A DNA stretch of 64,000 nt from Kazachstania africana CBS 2517 (lineage: Eukaryota; Ascomycota; Saccharomycetes; Saccharomycetales; Saccharomycetaceae), in the NCBI RefSeq assembly GCF_000304475.1, contig NC_018949.1, positions 434,001 through 498,000 on the forward strand, written 5' to 3'. Position 1 is the stretch's first letter, and every line of letters begins with the position of its first letter. The notes beneath the pieces are model-generated. The model did no database searches and was not told where the DNA came from. It was given only the letters and a program-made list of their open reading frames with translations. Shown here in pieces: positions 46,826 through 55,683 of this stretch. A program made the translations under genes and the position numbers.

Positions 46826-48367
46826 ATGGTTTCTCCATCCCAAGTTTATAGATCTACTAGATCCTCTGACAACGAGGTTAAATCTTTCGAAGCTGCCGTT
46901 ATTCAAGGTTTAGCGAGCGACGGTGGTTTATTCATCCCACCTACCATTCCTCAAGTCAGTGAAGATGAGCTTTTCAACAAATGGTCGAAGTTATCCTTCC
47001 AAGAGTTGGCTTACGAAATTATGAAATTGTATATTTCTGAAAGTGAAATTCCAGAAAAAGACTTGAAGGACTTAATTAATAGATCCTATTCCACTTTCCG
47101 TTCAAATGATGTCACTCCATTAGTAAAAAACACCACAGGTTCCTCGAATAATCTACATGTTTTAGAATTATTCCATGGTCCAACTTACGCTTTCAAAGAT
47201 GTTGCCTTACAATTCGTAGGTAACTTATTCGAATATTTTTTACAAAGGACAAATAAGGACTTACCAGAAAACGAGAGAAAACAACTTACCGTCGTTGGTG
47301 CCACATCTGGTGACACTGGTTCTGCTGCTATCTATGGTTTAAGAGGTAAGAAAGATGTTTCCGTCTTTATCTTATACCCAACCGGCAGAATTTCACCAAT
47401 TCAAGAAGAACAAATGACAACGGTCGCCGATGAAAACGTCCAAACCTTATCTGTCAAAGGTACCTTCGACAACTGTCAAGATATTGTCAAAGCCATCTTC
47501 GCCGACAAAGAATTTAACTCCAAACATAATGTTGGTGCTGTTAATTCTATTAACTGGGCTAGAATTTTAGCACAAATCACCTACTATTTCTATTCATACT
47601 TCCAAGCTACAAACGGCAAAAAGAATAAGGTTAAATTTGTTGTCCCAAGTGGTAATTTCGGTGATATCTTAGCTGGTTACTTTGCCAAAAAAATGGGTCT
47701 TCCTGTCGAGAAATTAGTGATTGCTACAAATGAAAACGATATTCTAGATAGATTCTTGAAGTCAGGAACCTACGAAAGATCCGATGAAGTGGCTGCAACT
47801 TTATCTCCAGCTATGGATATTTTAATCTCATCTAACTTTGAAAGACTGCTTTGGTTTTTGGCCAGAGAATATTTAGCTTCCAACGATGATTTGAAGGCTG
47901 GTGAAATTGTCAACGACTGGTTCAACCAATTGAAAACGGAGGGTAAATTCCAAGTCTCCTCCACTGCTATCGAAGGCGCATTAAAGGATTTTGACTCTGA
48001 AAGAGTTTCAAATGAAGAAACCATCGAAACCATCAAGAACATCTACCAAATTTCTGAAAATCCAAAACATTATATCTTAGACCCACACACTGCTGTCGGT
48101 GTCTGTGCAACTCAAAGAATCATGGCTAAGGATAATGATGCTTCTACTCACTATATCTCTTTATCTACTGCTCATCCAGCCAAGTTTGCAGATGCTGTCA
48201 ATCAAGCTTTATCATCTTTCCCAGAATACTCATTTGAAAAGGATGTGTTACCTGAAGAATTAAAAAAATTATCAACTCTTCCAAAGAAATTAAGATTTGT
48301 TGAAAAAGCTGATATTGAATTGGTTAAGGTTGCCATTGAAGAAGAGTTGGCCAAGATGAAATTATGA
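46826..48367 (+). CDS. THR4: Thr4, threonine synthase
   Basis: A 513-residue protein (514 in S. cerevisiae). PLP is bound by Lys124 in HGPTYAFKDVALQF, with the phosphate-binding loop in VVGATSGDTGSAAIYGLRGK. The fungal-type long form continues with VPSGNFGDILAGYFAKKMGL and DPHTAVGVCATQRIM. It converts O-phosphohomoserine to threonine, the last step of the pathway. Codon use is strongly biased, as for a highly expressed gene. No perfect TGACTCA Gcn4 site was seen in the 266-bp upstream region. It is convergent with CTR86, as in YCR053W-YCR054C. Confidence 0.98.
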   Translation: MVSPSQVYRSTRSSDNEVKSFEAAVIQGLASDGGLFIPPTIPQVSEDELFNKWSKLSFQELAYEIMKLYISESEIPEKDLKDLINRSYSTFRSNDVTPLVKNTTGSSNNLHVLELFHGPTYAFKDVALQFVGNLFEYFLQRTNKDLPENERKQLTVVGATSGDTGSAAIYGLRGKKDVSVFILYPTGRISPIQEEQMTTVADENVQTLSVKGTFDNCQDIVKAIFADKEFNSKHNVGAVNSINWARILAQITYYFYSYFQATNGKKNKVKFVVPSGNFGDILAGYFAKKMGLPVEKLVIATNENDILDRFLKSGTYERSDEVAATLSPAMDILISSNFERLLWFLAREYLASNDDLKAGEIVNDWFNQLKTEGKFQVSSTAIEGALKDFDSERVSNEETIETIKNIYQISENPKHYILDPHTAVGVCATQRIMAKDNDASTHYISLSTAHPAKFADAVNQALSSFPEYSFEKDVLPEELKKLSTLPKKLRFVEKADIELVKVAIEEELAKMKL

Positions 48368-48512
48368 TTTTGTGAAGAAGAATAGCCTTTTCTTCATGTA
48401 CATTACATATATAATTGATATAACAATCTAATTTGAAATTTATTTATCCATAAAAGAAACACGAGGGTTTTCCTTGACAAAAATATATTAATATAACATT
48501 CTAGAAGACAGC

Positions 48513-50192
48513 TTATTCAGCATGATCCTTCTCTTGCTCTTTTGGTACAAGCTTGATTTCACCACCTTTTTCAATCTTGACATCATAACCTGCCTTTTCC
48601 AATACATCGTCTTGAACTGGCTTCTTAGCTTCCAATTGACTAACCAGGCTCTGATTTGCCTCATTATTTTCTAATAAAAATTTGATGCAAATAATGCTTC
48701 TCTCCTTAATAAAAGGATCATTATCATCGATGACACAATTTGATAAAACTAATTCTAAACCGTGTAAAGTCCTCATTTTATCTTGAACTTCAGTATTCTT
48801 AAATGTTAAGTTACTCAGAATTTCAATGATCAAGAGTTTACATTCAGGAAAGTTGGTTGGTTTAATCTTAAAGTTATCATAATCAACTCTTGTCTCTAGT
48901 TTATCTACATCATTAACCTTTGTACCCAAAGCATCAGTAGTTCTGACGTCTTTCACTGAGCCAAATTTGTCCTTGTTGAAATTCACTCGTAATAAATTAT
49001 CTTGAAATAGTTTCAACATATTAATCAATATTTCTAAACCTTTATAATGAAGCAAGAACTTCTGAACGTGTTCATACTGAGATAATACCGAAAGCATATC
49101 CAAAATAATTCTTAACTTCTTGTGTAAAATAGTTGCAACCTCATCGTTTTCCTCGTTTTTTTTGAAGTATTCTTCAACATCTTTCGAGGCTGCTTCAAAT
49201 AGCTTTATAAGCCATGCCATTATACCGGTGAGCTGAAAGTTATCCCACCTTTCAGAACTAGTAATTGCTAGTTGTAATATTTCCATAAAGTACATGAATT
49301 CTTCAGTGTCCTTCTTTTCGACTTCTAAAAGATATGGTGCAAAAGATTCATGAGTACATATTTTTGTGAAGCATTTCAATAAGATGGAATCCATGGTACT
49401 CATTTCTCTCTGCTCTGATTCATCCTCCCTCTCACGTATGTATCTGGAAATCGTAGAGTGCTCTTTAAGTAGCTGTTTTATCAAGAACTCGTATAATATT
49501 TTATCCTTACTTTCTTGTCTGAAGAAATAGTATAAAAACTCTTCATTTTCAGTCAAGTTCAAAAAATATAGCACAAATGGGTATAACATGTCATGTTGCT
49601 TCTTTGGATGATTTATTGGGTATTGGAGGAATATCATCAATGAATCTATTATTGTCTTGTCAAAAATAACCGACTTCTTGCTGATATTATGGAGGAAACT
49701 TATAGCTGTCACGTAAGTAGACGTTTCCATGTCACCATAAGAAAAATGGCAATCACAGATAATCTGAAACAAACGCAAAATCGAATTCTGTAATAGGATT
49801 TCTTGAGGTATCTCTTGATTATTTACGGATAAATTTCTCATTAGCAAAAGTAAGGCTCGAACTGTTCTCAAGTACCAAAAATTGTAATCTTCATTACCCA
49901 ATTTCAAAATCCTATCAATAATACATCCGTCTATAGTGGTTTTAAGTTGCTTCCAAATAATAAAACTTGAGGCCAGTTCTTTTCTATAAGTTTCATCTTC
50001 AGCAGTACGGACCACTATTGGACTTAAACTCTCCAAACAGGACTTATAAAGATCGATAGACTGTGGACAGCTTTCAAGGACTTTTGTAATCCTATCTATA
50101 AGCGCAAGCTCTTCTTCAGGGATGTTAACCATGGTTAAAGAGGTATAATTAGGCCACTTTAACCAGCTTCCAATGCTTATGTCAGCCATCAT
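48513..50192 (-). CDS. CTR86: Ctr86, ataxin-10-domain protein
   Basis: A 559-residue protein (about 563 in S. cerevisiae). It is predicted armadillo-like helical throughout. The C-terminal ataxin-10 domain spans about 430-535 (CKLLIIEILSNLTFKNTEVQ, then LHGLELVLSNCVIDDNDPFI, then RSIICIKFLLENN). Ctr86 is essential in S. cerevisiae but its molecular role is unclear. Two adjacent ATGs (MMADIS) lie at the start; which is used cannot be told. Order THR4-CTR86-PWP2 follows chromosome III. Confidence 0.93.
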   Translation of the reverse strand: MMADISIGSWLKWPNYTSLTMVNIPEEELALIDRITKVLESCPQSIDLYKSCLESLSPIVVRTAEDETYRKELASSFIIWKQLKTTIDGCIIDRILKLGNEDYNFWYLRTVRALLLLMRNLSVNNQEIPQEILLQNSILRLFQIICDCHFSYGDMETSTYVTAISFLHNISKKSVIFDKTIIDSLMIFLQYPINHPKKQHDMLYPFVLYFLNLTENEEFLYYFFRQESKDKILYEFLIKQLLKEHSTISRYIREREDESEQREMSTMDSILLKCFTKICTHESFAPYLLEVEKKDTEEFMYFMEILQLAITSSERWDNFQLTGIMAWLIKLFEAASKDVEEYFKKNEENDEVATILHKKLRIILDMLSVLSQYEHVQKFLLHYKGLEILINMLKLFQDNLLRVNFNKDKFGSVKDVRTTDALGTKVNDVDKLETRVDYDNFKIKPTNFPECKLLIIEILSNLTFKNTEVQDKMRTLHGLELVLSNCVIDDNDPFIKERSIICIKFLLENNEANQSLVSQLEAKKPVQDDVLEKAGYDVKIEKGGEIKLVPKEQEKDHAE

Positions 50193-50359
50193 TTAAGGGC
50201 ACCTCATCGCATTAAATTTCACTTTTGAAAGAAAAATCAGGTCCCAAATCCGGGTAACAACACGTCATCGAATTTTCTATGGGAAGACCATAAGAGCAAT
50301 TTAACTACACTCTCTATCATATGGAAATTTATAATTATATGTACATTGTATATGCGCTA

Positions 50360-53080
50360 TTAGATCAGCTCTTCATCCGAGCTTTCGTTGTCTTCTTCTA
50401 AAGGCAGCTTGTTGCTCTTCTCGTTGAATCCTTCCCAGCCTTCTTCATCATCAGATGCTGAACCCATATCTTCTTCGCTCACTGATGCGTCATCTTCTTG
50501 TTGGTCCATTTCCGCTATTTCTTGAGCGACAGTTCCATCAGTGGAAGTCAGGAATTGATATGCATATTTATTATCAGTGTTGATTGTCACCATGTCTTTG
50601 GCTACTCTACCTATGAATCTTTGGAGCGATCTTATGGCACTGCTGAATGTGTGCTTATGAGCATTGATATAACTACCATGTGAGGAGAGTAAGCTTTTGA
50701 CCCATATTAAATTGAATTCAAGATGTTGGGATTCCATAGCGAGGCCTCCAATGAAAAGTAAAATCCTATTCAGATAAACAACAGGTAAATTGTTACTGAC
50801 TAAAGCAATTTCAGAAACGGGTATAGCCTCGTATATTCTATTTATCAAATACTGTTCATTTAATCTGAATGCCATAACAAAAGCATTTAGGTATTCTTTT
50901 TCTTGTAAGGCCTCCAACGTTGCTTCTGGAGTCACATCCATATCCAAATCGAACGGATCGAAAAGTAAGGAATCATTAACAGAATATATTAAAAGACCTT
51001 CTGTGGAGGCAGCTGCAAATGCAGTTGCAGTTGGAGAAAATTGTACTGAAGTAACCCTAATTTCTGCTCTTACTCTTCTTGTAGATAAGTCACCACCACG
51101 TCTTGAACCAGGTAAAGAATTATCTATACGATCTTCCAAATCAGAATTTTCACCATCTGTATCTATCAGATCCAGAGATCCAGCTTCAGTCATTTTACCA
51201 CTGTTAAGGAACTCTAAAGTACCATTCAATGTCATATTTTTAGAAACCATGAACCTTCTCAAGAGAACTTCATTTGGAATATCATATAAACAGATAGAAT
51301 TATTGTTACCACCGGCGACAATAGCCATACCATCAAAACTGTAATGAATTGTAGTAAAAAACTTTGATCTTTCGGAAGTTTTGGATGTAAATCTATCTTC
51401 TAAATGTCTACCTGAGATAATATCCTTTCTACAATCAATATTACCTATTTGTTGACCACTTTCAATATCAAACATAGTTATTTGACCCCTTAAAGTGGAC
51501 ACTGCGACATGTTTACCATCAGGTCTAATAGTTAAAGCTACAACATCTGAATAAACTTCTATAGGCTCAACTTGTTGTGACCTGCCAAAGATAGACCAAA
51601 TTCTGATTGTTTTATCCCAGGATGCAGATGCCAATATACTGTTTTCTTGACTGAATGCGAGGCATGAAATAGGGCCTTCATGGCCAGCTAAAGTGTCTAA
51701 AAGTTGACCAGTTTGAACGGACCAAACATGAATATCAAAACTGTCAACAGAACCTGCGCAAACAACTTCGCCTGATGGATCAACAGCCAAGGAATTAAAC
51801 TGAATTCTCTCGGCTGCAGTGAATACTCTAAAATTACGATATCTGATTAAATCCCAAGCCCTGACAGTACCATCTAGAGAGGCGGAAAACAAGACCTGAC
51901 CCTTCTTAGCAAATTGAACTTGAGTGACCGAAGATGTATGTTCTTCAAAAGTTGCCAAACAGAATCCTGAAACGACATCCCATACTTTTATTTTACCATC
52001 TTCTGCAGCAGTAACTACACGGGAGCCATCTGGAGAGTATGTCAAACTATTAGTTGAATCAAAATGTCCCTGTTGTTTTAGAATATAAGATTCTGATTGC
52101 CATTCATAAACCAATAATTGACCAAGTTTGCTTGAACCAAAGGCCAACCATTCACCTGATTCATTTATGGAGACGCTATTGATAGGATTTTGACCCATTG
52201 ACAATTGTTGAATTAGGGTGAAACTTGGTAATTCATAAAGACGGAATTCACCAGTGGTGAAACCAACAACTAATAAACTTGACGCTGGGTGAAATGTGAC
52301 ACACTTAACTTTGGCTTGATTGGCATAGAAAAAATGCTTTTGTGAAATTCTCCAGCTATATTTTGAAATGTCGATCTCTTCATCACTATCTTCTTCCTCT
52401 TCTTCGGTTTCCTTCGCTGTAAACTCCCATATAAACACTGCACCGTCTTTACTTACTGTGTATATCTTTTCCTGGTCTTTACTGAAGAATGCTCCCATAA
52501 CATAATCTCTGTGACCAGCGAAAGTTGTCGCTGCCAAATCTTTTTCCTCTGAAAATACAGACCATATTTTGGCTGTCAAGTCCTTAGAAGTACTGATTAT
52601 GAACCTAGAATCCTGAGACCACGTCAACGAAGTGATATCTTGGAAATGGCCTGCATGAACTCTATAACGAACGAATGGAGCAAACTGTCTATCTTGAGTA
52701 ACATCCGGAGTTTTCCAAATTTGTAGGAATCTACCAGTGGCCAGAGCAAATAATTTACCATCTGGACTAAATTTCACTTGATAACACTTTTCTTTGAAGT
52801 TGAAATGATGCATAACGTTTCTAGACTTGAAATTAACTAAAATTGCACGACCATCGTCATCTATAGATAGCATCAAAGTGCCTTGTCTATTGAGATCTAT
52901 GGCAGCAATGTTCTTTCTGTGCTCATATTCAAATGTAAAAGACTTGTTATTGATTAGATCAAACACGGAAACTCTGTTTCCTACTGGTGAAAGTAACTGT
53001 TTTCCATCATTGGAAAAGACAATATTTCCTTGCCTGTAAACGGTACCTAAAAGATTCGAAAACTTAAAATCGGATTTCAT
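50360..53080 (-). CDS. PWP2: Pwp2/Utp1, WD-repeat protein of the U3 snoRNP (SSU processome)
   Basis: A 906-residue protein (923 in S. cerevisiae). Tandem WD40 repeats form two beta-propellers over about 10-690 (HFQDITSLTWSQDSRFIIST, AGHRDYVMGAFFSKDQEKIY, HEGPISCLAFSQENSILASA). An acidic insert near 225-240 (EEEEEDSDEEID) interrupts the first part. The Utp12 C-terminal domain is at about 735-850 and an acidic tail ends in ESSDEELI. Pwp2 is the core of the UTP-B complex acting in 18S rRNA processing. Its promoter carries two perfect PAC sites flanking an RRPE. Confidence 0.97.
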   Translation of the reverse strand: MKSDFKFSNLLGTVYRQGNIVFSNDGKQLLSPVGNRVSVFDLINNKSFTFEYEHRKNIAAIDLNRQGTLMLSIDDDGRAILVNFKSRNVMHHFNFKEKCYQVKFSPDGKLFALATGRFLQIWKTPDVTQDRQFAPFVRYRVHAGHFQDITSLTWSQDSRFIISTSKDLTAKIWSVFSEEKDLAATTFAGHRDYVMGAFFSKDQEKIYTVSKDGAVFIWEFTAKETEEEEEDSDEEIDISKYSWRISQKHFFYANQAKVKCVTFHPASSLLVVGFTTGEFRLYELPSFTLIQQLSMGQNPINSVSINESGEWLAFGSSKLGQLLVYEWQSESYILKQQGHFDSTNSLTYSPDGSRVVTAAEDGKIKVWDVVSGFCLATFEEHTSSVTQVQFAKKGQVLFSASLDGTVRAWDLIRYRNFRVFTAAERIQFNSLAVDPSGEVVCAGSVDSFDIHVWSVQTGQLLDTLAGHEGPISCLAFSQENSILASASWDKTIRIWSIFGRSQQVEPIEVYSDVVALTIRPDGKHVAVSTLRGQITMFDIESGQQIGNIDCRKDIISGRHLEDRFTSKTSERSKFFTTIHYSFDGMAIVAGGNNNSICLYDIPNEVLLRRFMVSKNMTLNGTLEFLNSGKMTEAGSLDLIDTDGENSDLEDRIDNSLPGSRRGGDLSTRRVRAEIRVTSVQFSPTATAFAAASTEGLLIYSVNDSLLFDPFDLDMDVTPEATLEALQEKEYLNAFVMAFRLNEQYLINRIYEAIPVSEIALVSNNLPVVYLNRILLFIGGLAMESQHLEFNLIWVKSLLSSHGSYINAHKHTFSSAIRSLQRFIGRVAKDMVTINTDNKYAYQFLTSTDGTVAQEIAEMDQQEDDASVSEEDMGSASDDEEGWEGFNEKSNKLPLEEDNESSDEELI

Positions 53081-53403
53081 TGAATATTTCTACAGGGGCT
53101 CACTGGAAATATCAAATCTGATTCCTCAAATATCAATTTACAGTAATAAGTAGTTACTATTATCAAACCTATATATAAGAGCTCATCGCAAATTTGAAAT
53201 ATTTTTTCTTTTTCAAATTGAAAAATTTCATCCGTAAGGAATGACCGCTAGAGCTCATCGCAATGACAGCAAAAGACATCGACGGATTGTTGGTGGTTCT
53301 ATGCAATTAGCGGCACTTGCTCGAGGTTCATAGCATGATGAAGACACTTATTGTGCGGTATGGTGTGCAATGGGGATGAGAGTTGTCGTTTCCCAAAAAA
53401 AGT
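53081..53403 (-). promoter_or_regulatory. PWP2 promoter with two PAC sites and an RRPE
   Basis: GCTCATCGC (reverse of GCGATGAGC, full PAC) occurs at 53181-53189 and again at 53253-53261. Between them TGAAAAATTTCA (53219-53230) is an RRPE. This is a textbook ribosome-biogenesis promoter arrangement. The spacer holds no gene. Confidence 0.85.
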
Positions 53404-54225
53404 CTACGCTTGTCTTTCGAAACCAGCTCTTAGTACTGCCTCTCTAGCTGTAGAATTGATATGTTTGAATCTGTCGGGGCCTATGTGGGTCCCTCCAAAC
53501 CAACGTCCCACGACTACCATGACGTTCCAAACGTCCATAATTGTGATTAAATGCAACATCCTCGAACCAGCAGCTGCTTCACCGTCATCGTCCGAATCCT
53601 GATATGTAATAACTTGATCTTTATTCCTCTCGCTTGGTACTTTGATCCTCCAGGCACTCATCACATGTGCGCACTTTTTAATCTTCGTATCTGTCTTGAG
53701 CCTTTCTAACATTGCAAATGCCTGTGCCTCTGAATCTACATGGGCAGCAAATGCCATAAACGTCGATGCACGGTCCGTAATTGGATCCGACGCAATCCAA
53801 CCTTCAAATGGATCTGTCGGTATCAGTTCCAATCTATTGACTCGACCCACGTCATTGGACTCATCATTTGCTGCTTCTTCTTCACCCATGTATAGAACAG
53901 CATCTAACTCTGTGAGAAAATCGAAGAAGCATACTGAACCCTGATGAAAATTTGAGTCCATTACTTCTTGGAACAGGTTCTGCAGGTATTTAATGTCGTA
54001 CAGATCCTGTCTTTTGGCTGAGTTCGATACAATAACCTCTAAGATATGTGGTGCTTCGATTGATGGGTACTTTTGTGGGAATGACACTTGAATTGTAATA
54101 TGTTCATGTTGCGGAACTTTGATTAATATAATACTCGAATCGTCCACCTTTCGGTCCATAAGATCCGGATAGATGGCATCGATAGCATCTAATTCTTCCA
54201 ACAGCTGTTCCCGGTCGGATTCCAT
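53404..54225 (-). CDS. YIH1: Yih1, IMPACT-family inhibitor of Gcn1-Gcn2 signalling
   Basis: A 273-residue protein (258 in S. cerevisiae). An N-terminal RWD domain spans about 1-115 (LLEELDAIDAIYPDLMD; FPQKYPSIEAPHILEV). The IMPACT/UPF0029 domain is at about 140-265 (STFMAFAAHVDSEAQAFAML, then DGEAAAGSRMLHLI and VVVGRWFGGTHIGPDRF). Yih1 competes with Gcn2 for Gcn1 and binds monomeric actin. The gene is divergent from TAH1 with 146 bp between starts, as in YCR059C-YCR060W. Confidence 0.96.
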   Translation of the reverse strand: MESDREQLLEELDAIDAIYPDLMDRKVDDSSIILIKVPQHEHITIQVSFPQKYPSIEAPHILEVIVSNSAKRQDLYDIKYLQNLFQEVMDSNFHQGSVCFFDFLTELDAVLYMGEEEAANDESNDVGRVNRLELIPTDPFEGWIASDPITDRASTFMAFAAHVDSEAQAFAMLERLKTDTKIKKCAHVMSAWRIKVPSERNKDQVITYQDSDDDGEAAAGSRMLHLITIMDVWNVMVVVGRWFGGTHIGPDRFKHINSTAREAVLRAGFERQA

Positions 54226-54371
54226 TCAATATCTGGTTATATCTAATTATTGTTGTCGAATTACTTTTAGCTAGATATCAATATGCAATTTTTCAAAATT
54301 TCTGAACAGCGAAAAGGTTGGATAGAAAGTAGAAGTCATGATGAAAGATATATTTGGTTAGAAGGCTAATA

Positions 54372-54737
54372 ATGAGCTTCGATCATTTCAAGACAGAGGG
54401 GAATCAATACTTCAAGGAGGGAAACTATGCCTCAGCCATTAAAAGTTACGAAAAATGCATTGAGATCAATCCAGAAAATCCTATAGGTTATAGCAATAAG
54501 GCGATGGCCCTGATTAAGGCTAATAAGAACCAAGAGGCTGTAAGAACGTGTCAAGATGGGTTGAAAAGAGTTAGCAAGAATGATGCAACTCACGAGACAA
54601 TACAAAAGAAGCTGGAATATAGGTTAGAGTTAGCTGAAAAAGCTTTGAATAAGGAAGTACCAAAAGAGGTAAACTTAGTTGAAAATCTTGTGATTCATGA
54701 AGTAGATTCCCTTCCAAAAGAGTTCGCCGGCCTTTGA
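54372..54737 (+). CDS. TAH1: Tah1, TPR cofactor of Hsp90 (R2TP complex)
   Basis: The ATG at 54372 gives 121 residues (111 in S. cerevisiae); six upstream codons start with TTG and are not used. Two TPR motifs plus a capping helix fill about 1-85 (FKTEGNQYFKEGNYASAIKS, INPENPIGYSNKAMALIKAN), followed by the short C-terminal peptide that binds Pih1. Tah1 brings Hsp90 to the Rvb1-Rvb2-Pih1 assembly for snoRNP and polymerase biogenesis. It is the last gene of the chromosome III-like tract; tRNA-Leu and a synteny break follow. Confidence 0.93.
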   Translation: MSFDHFKTEGNQYFKEGNYASAIKSYEKCIEINPENPIGYSNKAMALIKANKNQEAVRTCQDGLKRVSKNDATHETIQKKLEYRLELAEKALNKEVPKEVNLVENLVIHEVDSLPKEFAGL

Positions 54738-55208
54738 AGGTCAGTTTTAGCACCATTTGAGATGTATTTGCAAGACAGACTTATAAGATACTGTCCCGTC
54801 TGCCTCATTCGAAGACGATGGATGAACAGCATAAACACCTTCATCAAAGATAAAAATTTAATCTAATTATCTCTATATATAAAAGCGTGCTGATACTTAA
54901 TGTGAGGCCAAGTAGATAAATCATAAAAAAATTTAAGATAGAAATCGCAAAATACAATAAAAGCACAATCAAGTGATATTCTCTACAATAGTTCACTAAT
55001 GCTAGATTTAAAATTCGATGGCCTTTCTGCTCTCTACTTTCAGACTAACACAGGAAAGCGACTTATGAACTTTTATTAGACAGAGCCTCTTGGAAGAGAA
55101 AGGATGATGTCCATGGAGTCAAAAGGTAAAATAAGAGTGAAATACTCATGAGCATAACTTGTAGCAGACTAGGGTCAGAAAAACGACTTTAAATTTCGGT
55201 AATTGTAT

Positions 55209-55291
55209 GGAGGGTTGGCCGAGTGGTCTAAGGCGGCAGACTTAAGATCTGTTGGACGGTGTCCGCGCGAGTTCGAACCTCGCGTCCTTCA
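55209..55291 (+). tRNA. tRNA-Leu(UAA)
   Basis: An 83-nt class II tRNA. Acceptor stem GGAGGGT pairs with GTCCTTC, then discriminator A at 55291. A-box TGGCCGAGTGG begins in the D arm. The anticodon stem-loop GCAGA-CTTAAGA-TCTGT has anticodon TAA at 55243-55245. A long variable arm (TTGGACGGTGTCC) and B-box AGTTCGAACCT follow. A run of six T about 5 nt downstream is the Pol III terminator. No intron. It is nearly identical to S. cerevisiae tRNA-Leu(UAA). The gene reads toward OCA4. Confidence 0.98.
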
Positions 55292-55342
55292 TTATTTTTT
55301 CAAATTTTAAATATTATATTTTTGCCTCTCATTAAAATGGAA

Positions 55343-55440
55343 TACAGCATAGTAGCTCAGTAGTTTAGCTTGGCAAGTACGAGTTGCATTTATTCCTTTC
55401 GTTTTATCTAAATACTCCAGGGTCGACACTTGAAGTTCTG
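55343..55440 (+). pseudogene. Possible decayed tRNA
   Basis: TAGCTCAGTAG (55353-55363) resembles an A-box, and GGGTCGACACT (55420-55430) is a weak B-box (8 of 11). The distance would need an intron or insertion, and I cannot fold an acceptor stem. Weak evidence only. Confidence 0.2.
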
Positions 55441-55683
55441 CTCACGAAGAAAATCAAAGATAGATATAATTGAAAAAGCTAGGAGAAGTAAAATCTCATT
55501 AGCTTATTCAATCCCACAAAAATAGTATAAAACCCATTGGTTAACCTCTAAAGCTAATTCATTAACACTTACTATATTTTGGAATTTAAGATTACATACA
55601 TTTCACCCATTGAACTGTTCAATTCTTTGGTGTATTGTTAGGATAAAAACGAAGAACCACACAGAACTGCATATTCGGTCCAT

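Larger units (their letters stand above)
54738..55683. other. TAH1 / OCA4 spacer containing tRNA-Leu (946 bp)
   Basis: Outside the tRNA at 55209-55291 and a decayed tRNA-like patch at 55343-55440, I see no gene. No LTR is recognisable. In S. cerevisiae the flanking genes (YCR060W and YCR095C) lie far apart on chromosome III, so an inversion or transposition breakpoint is here. Confidence 0.6.
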
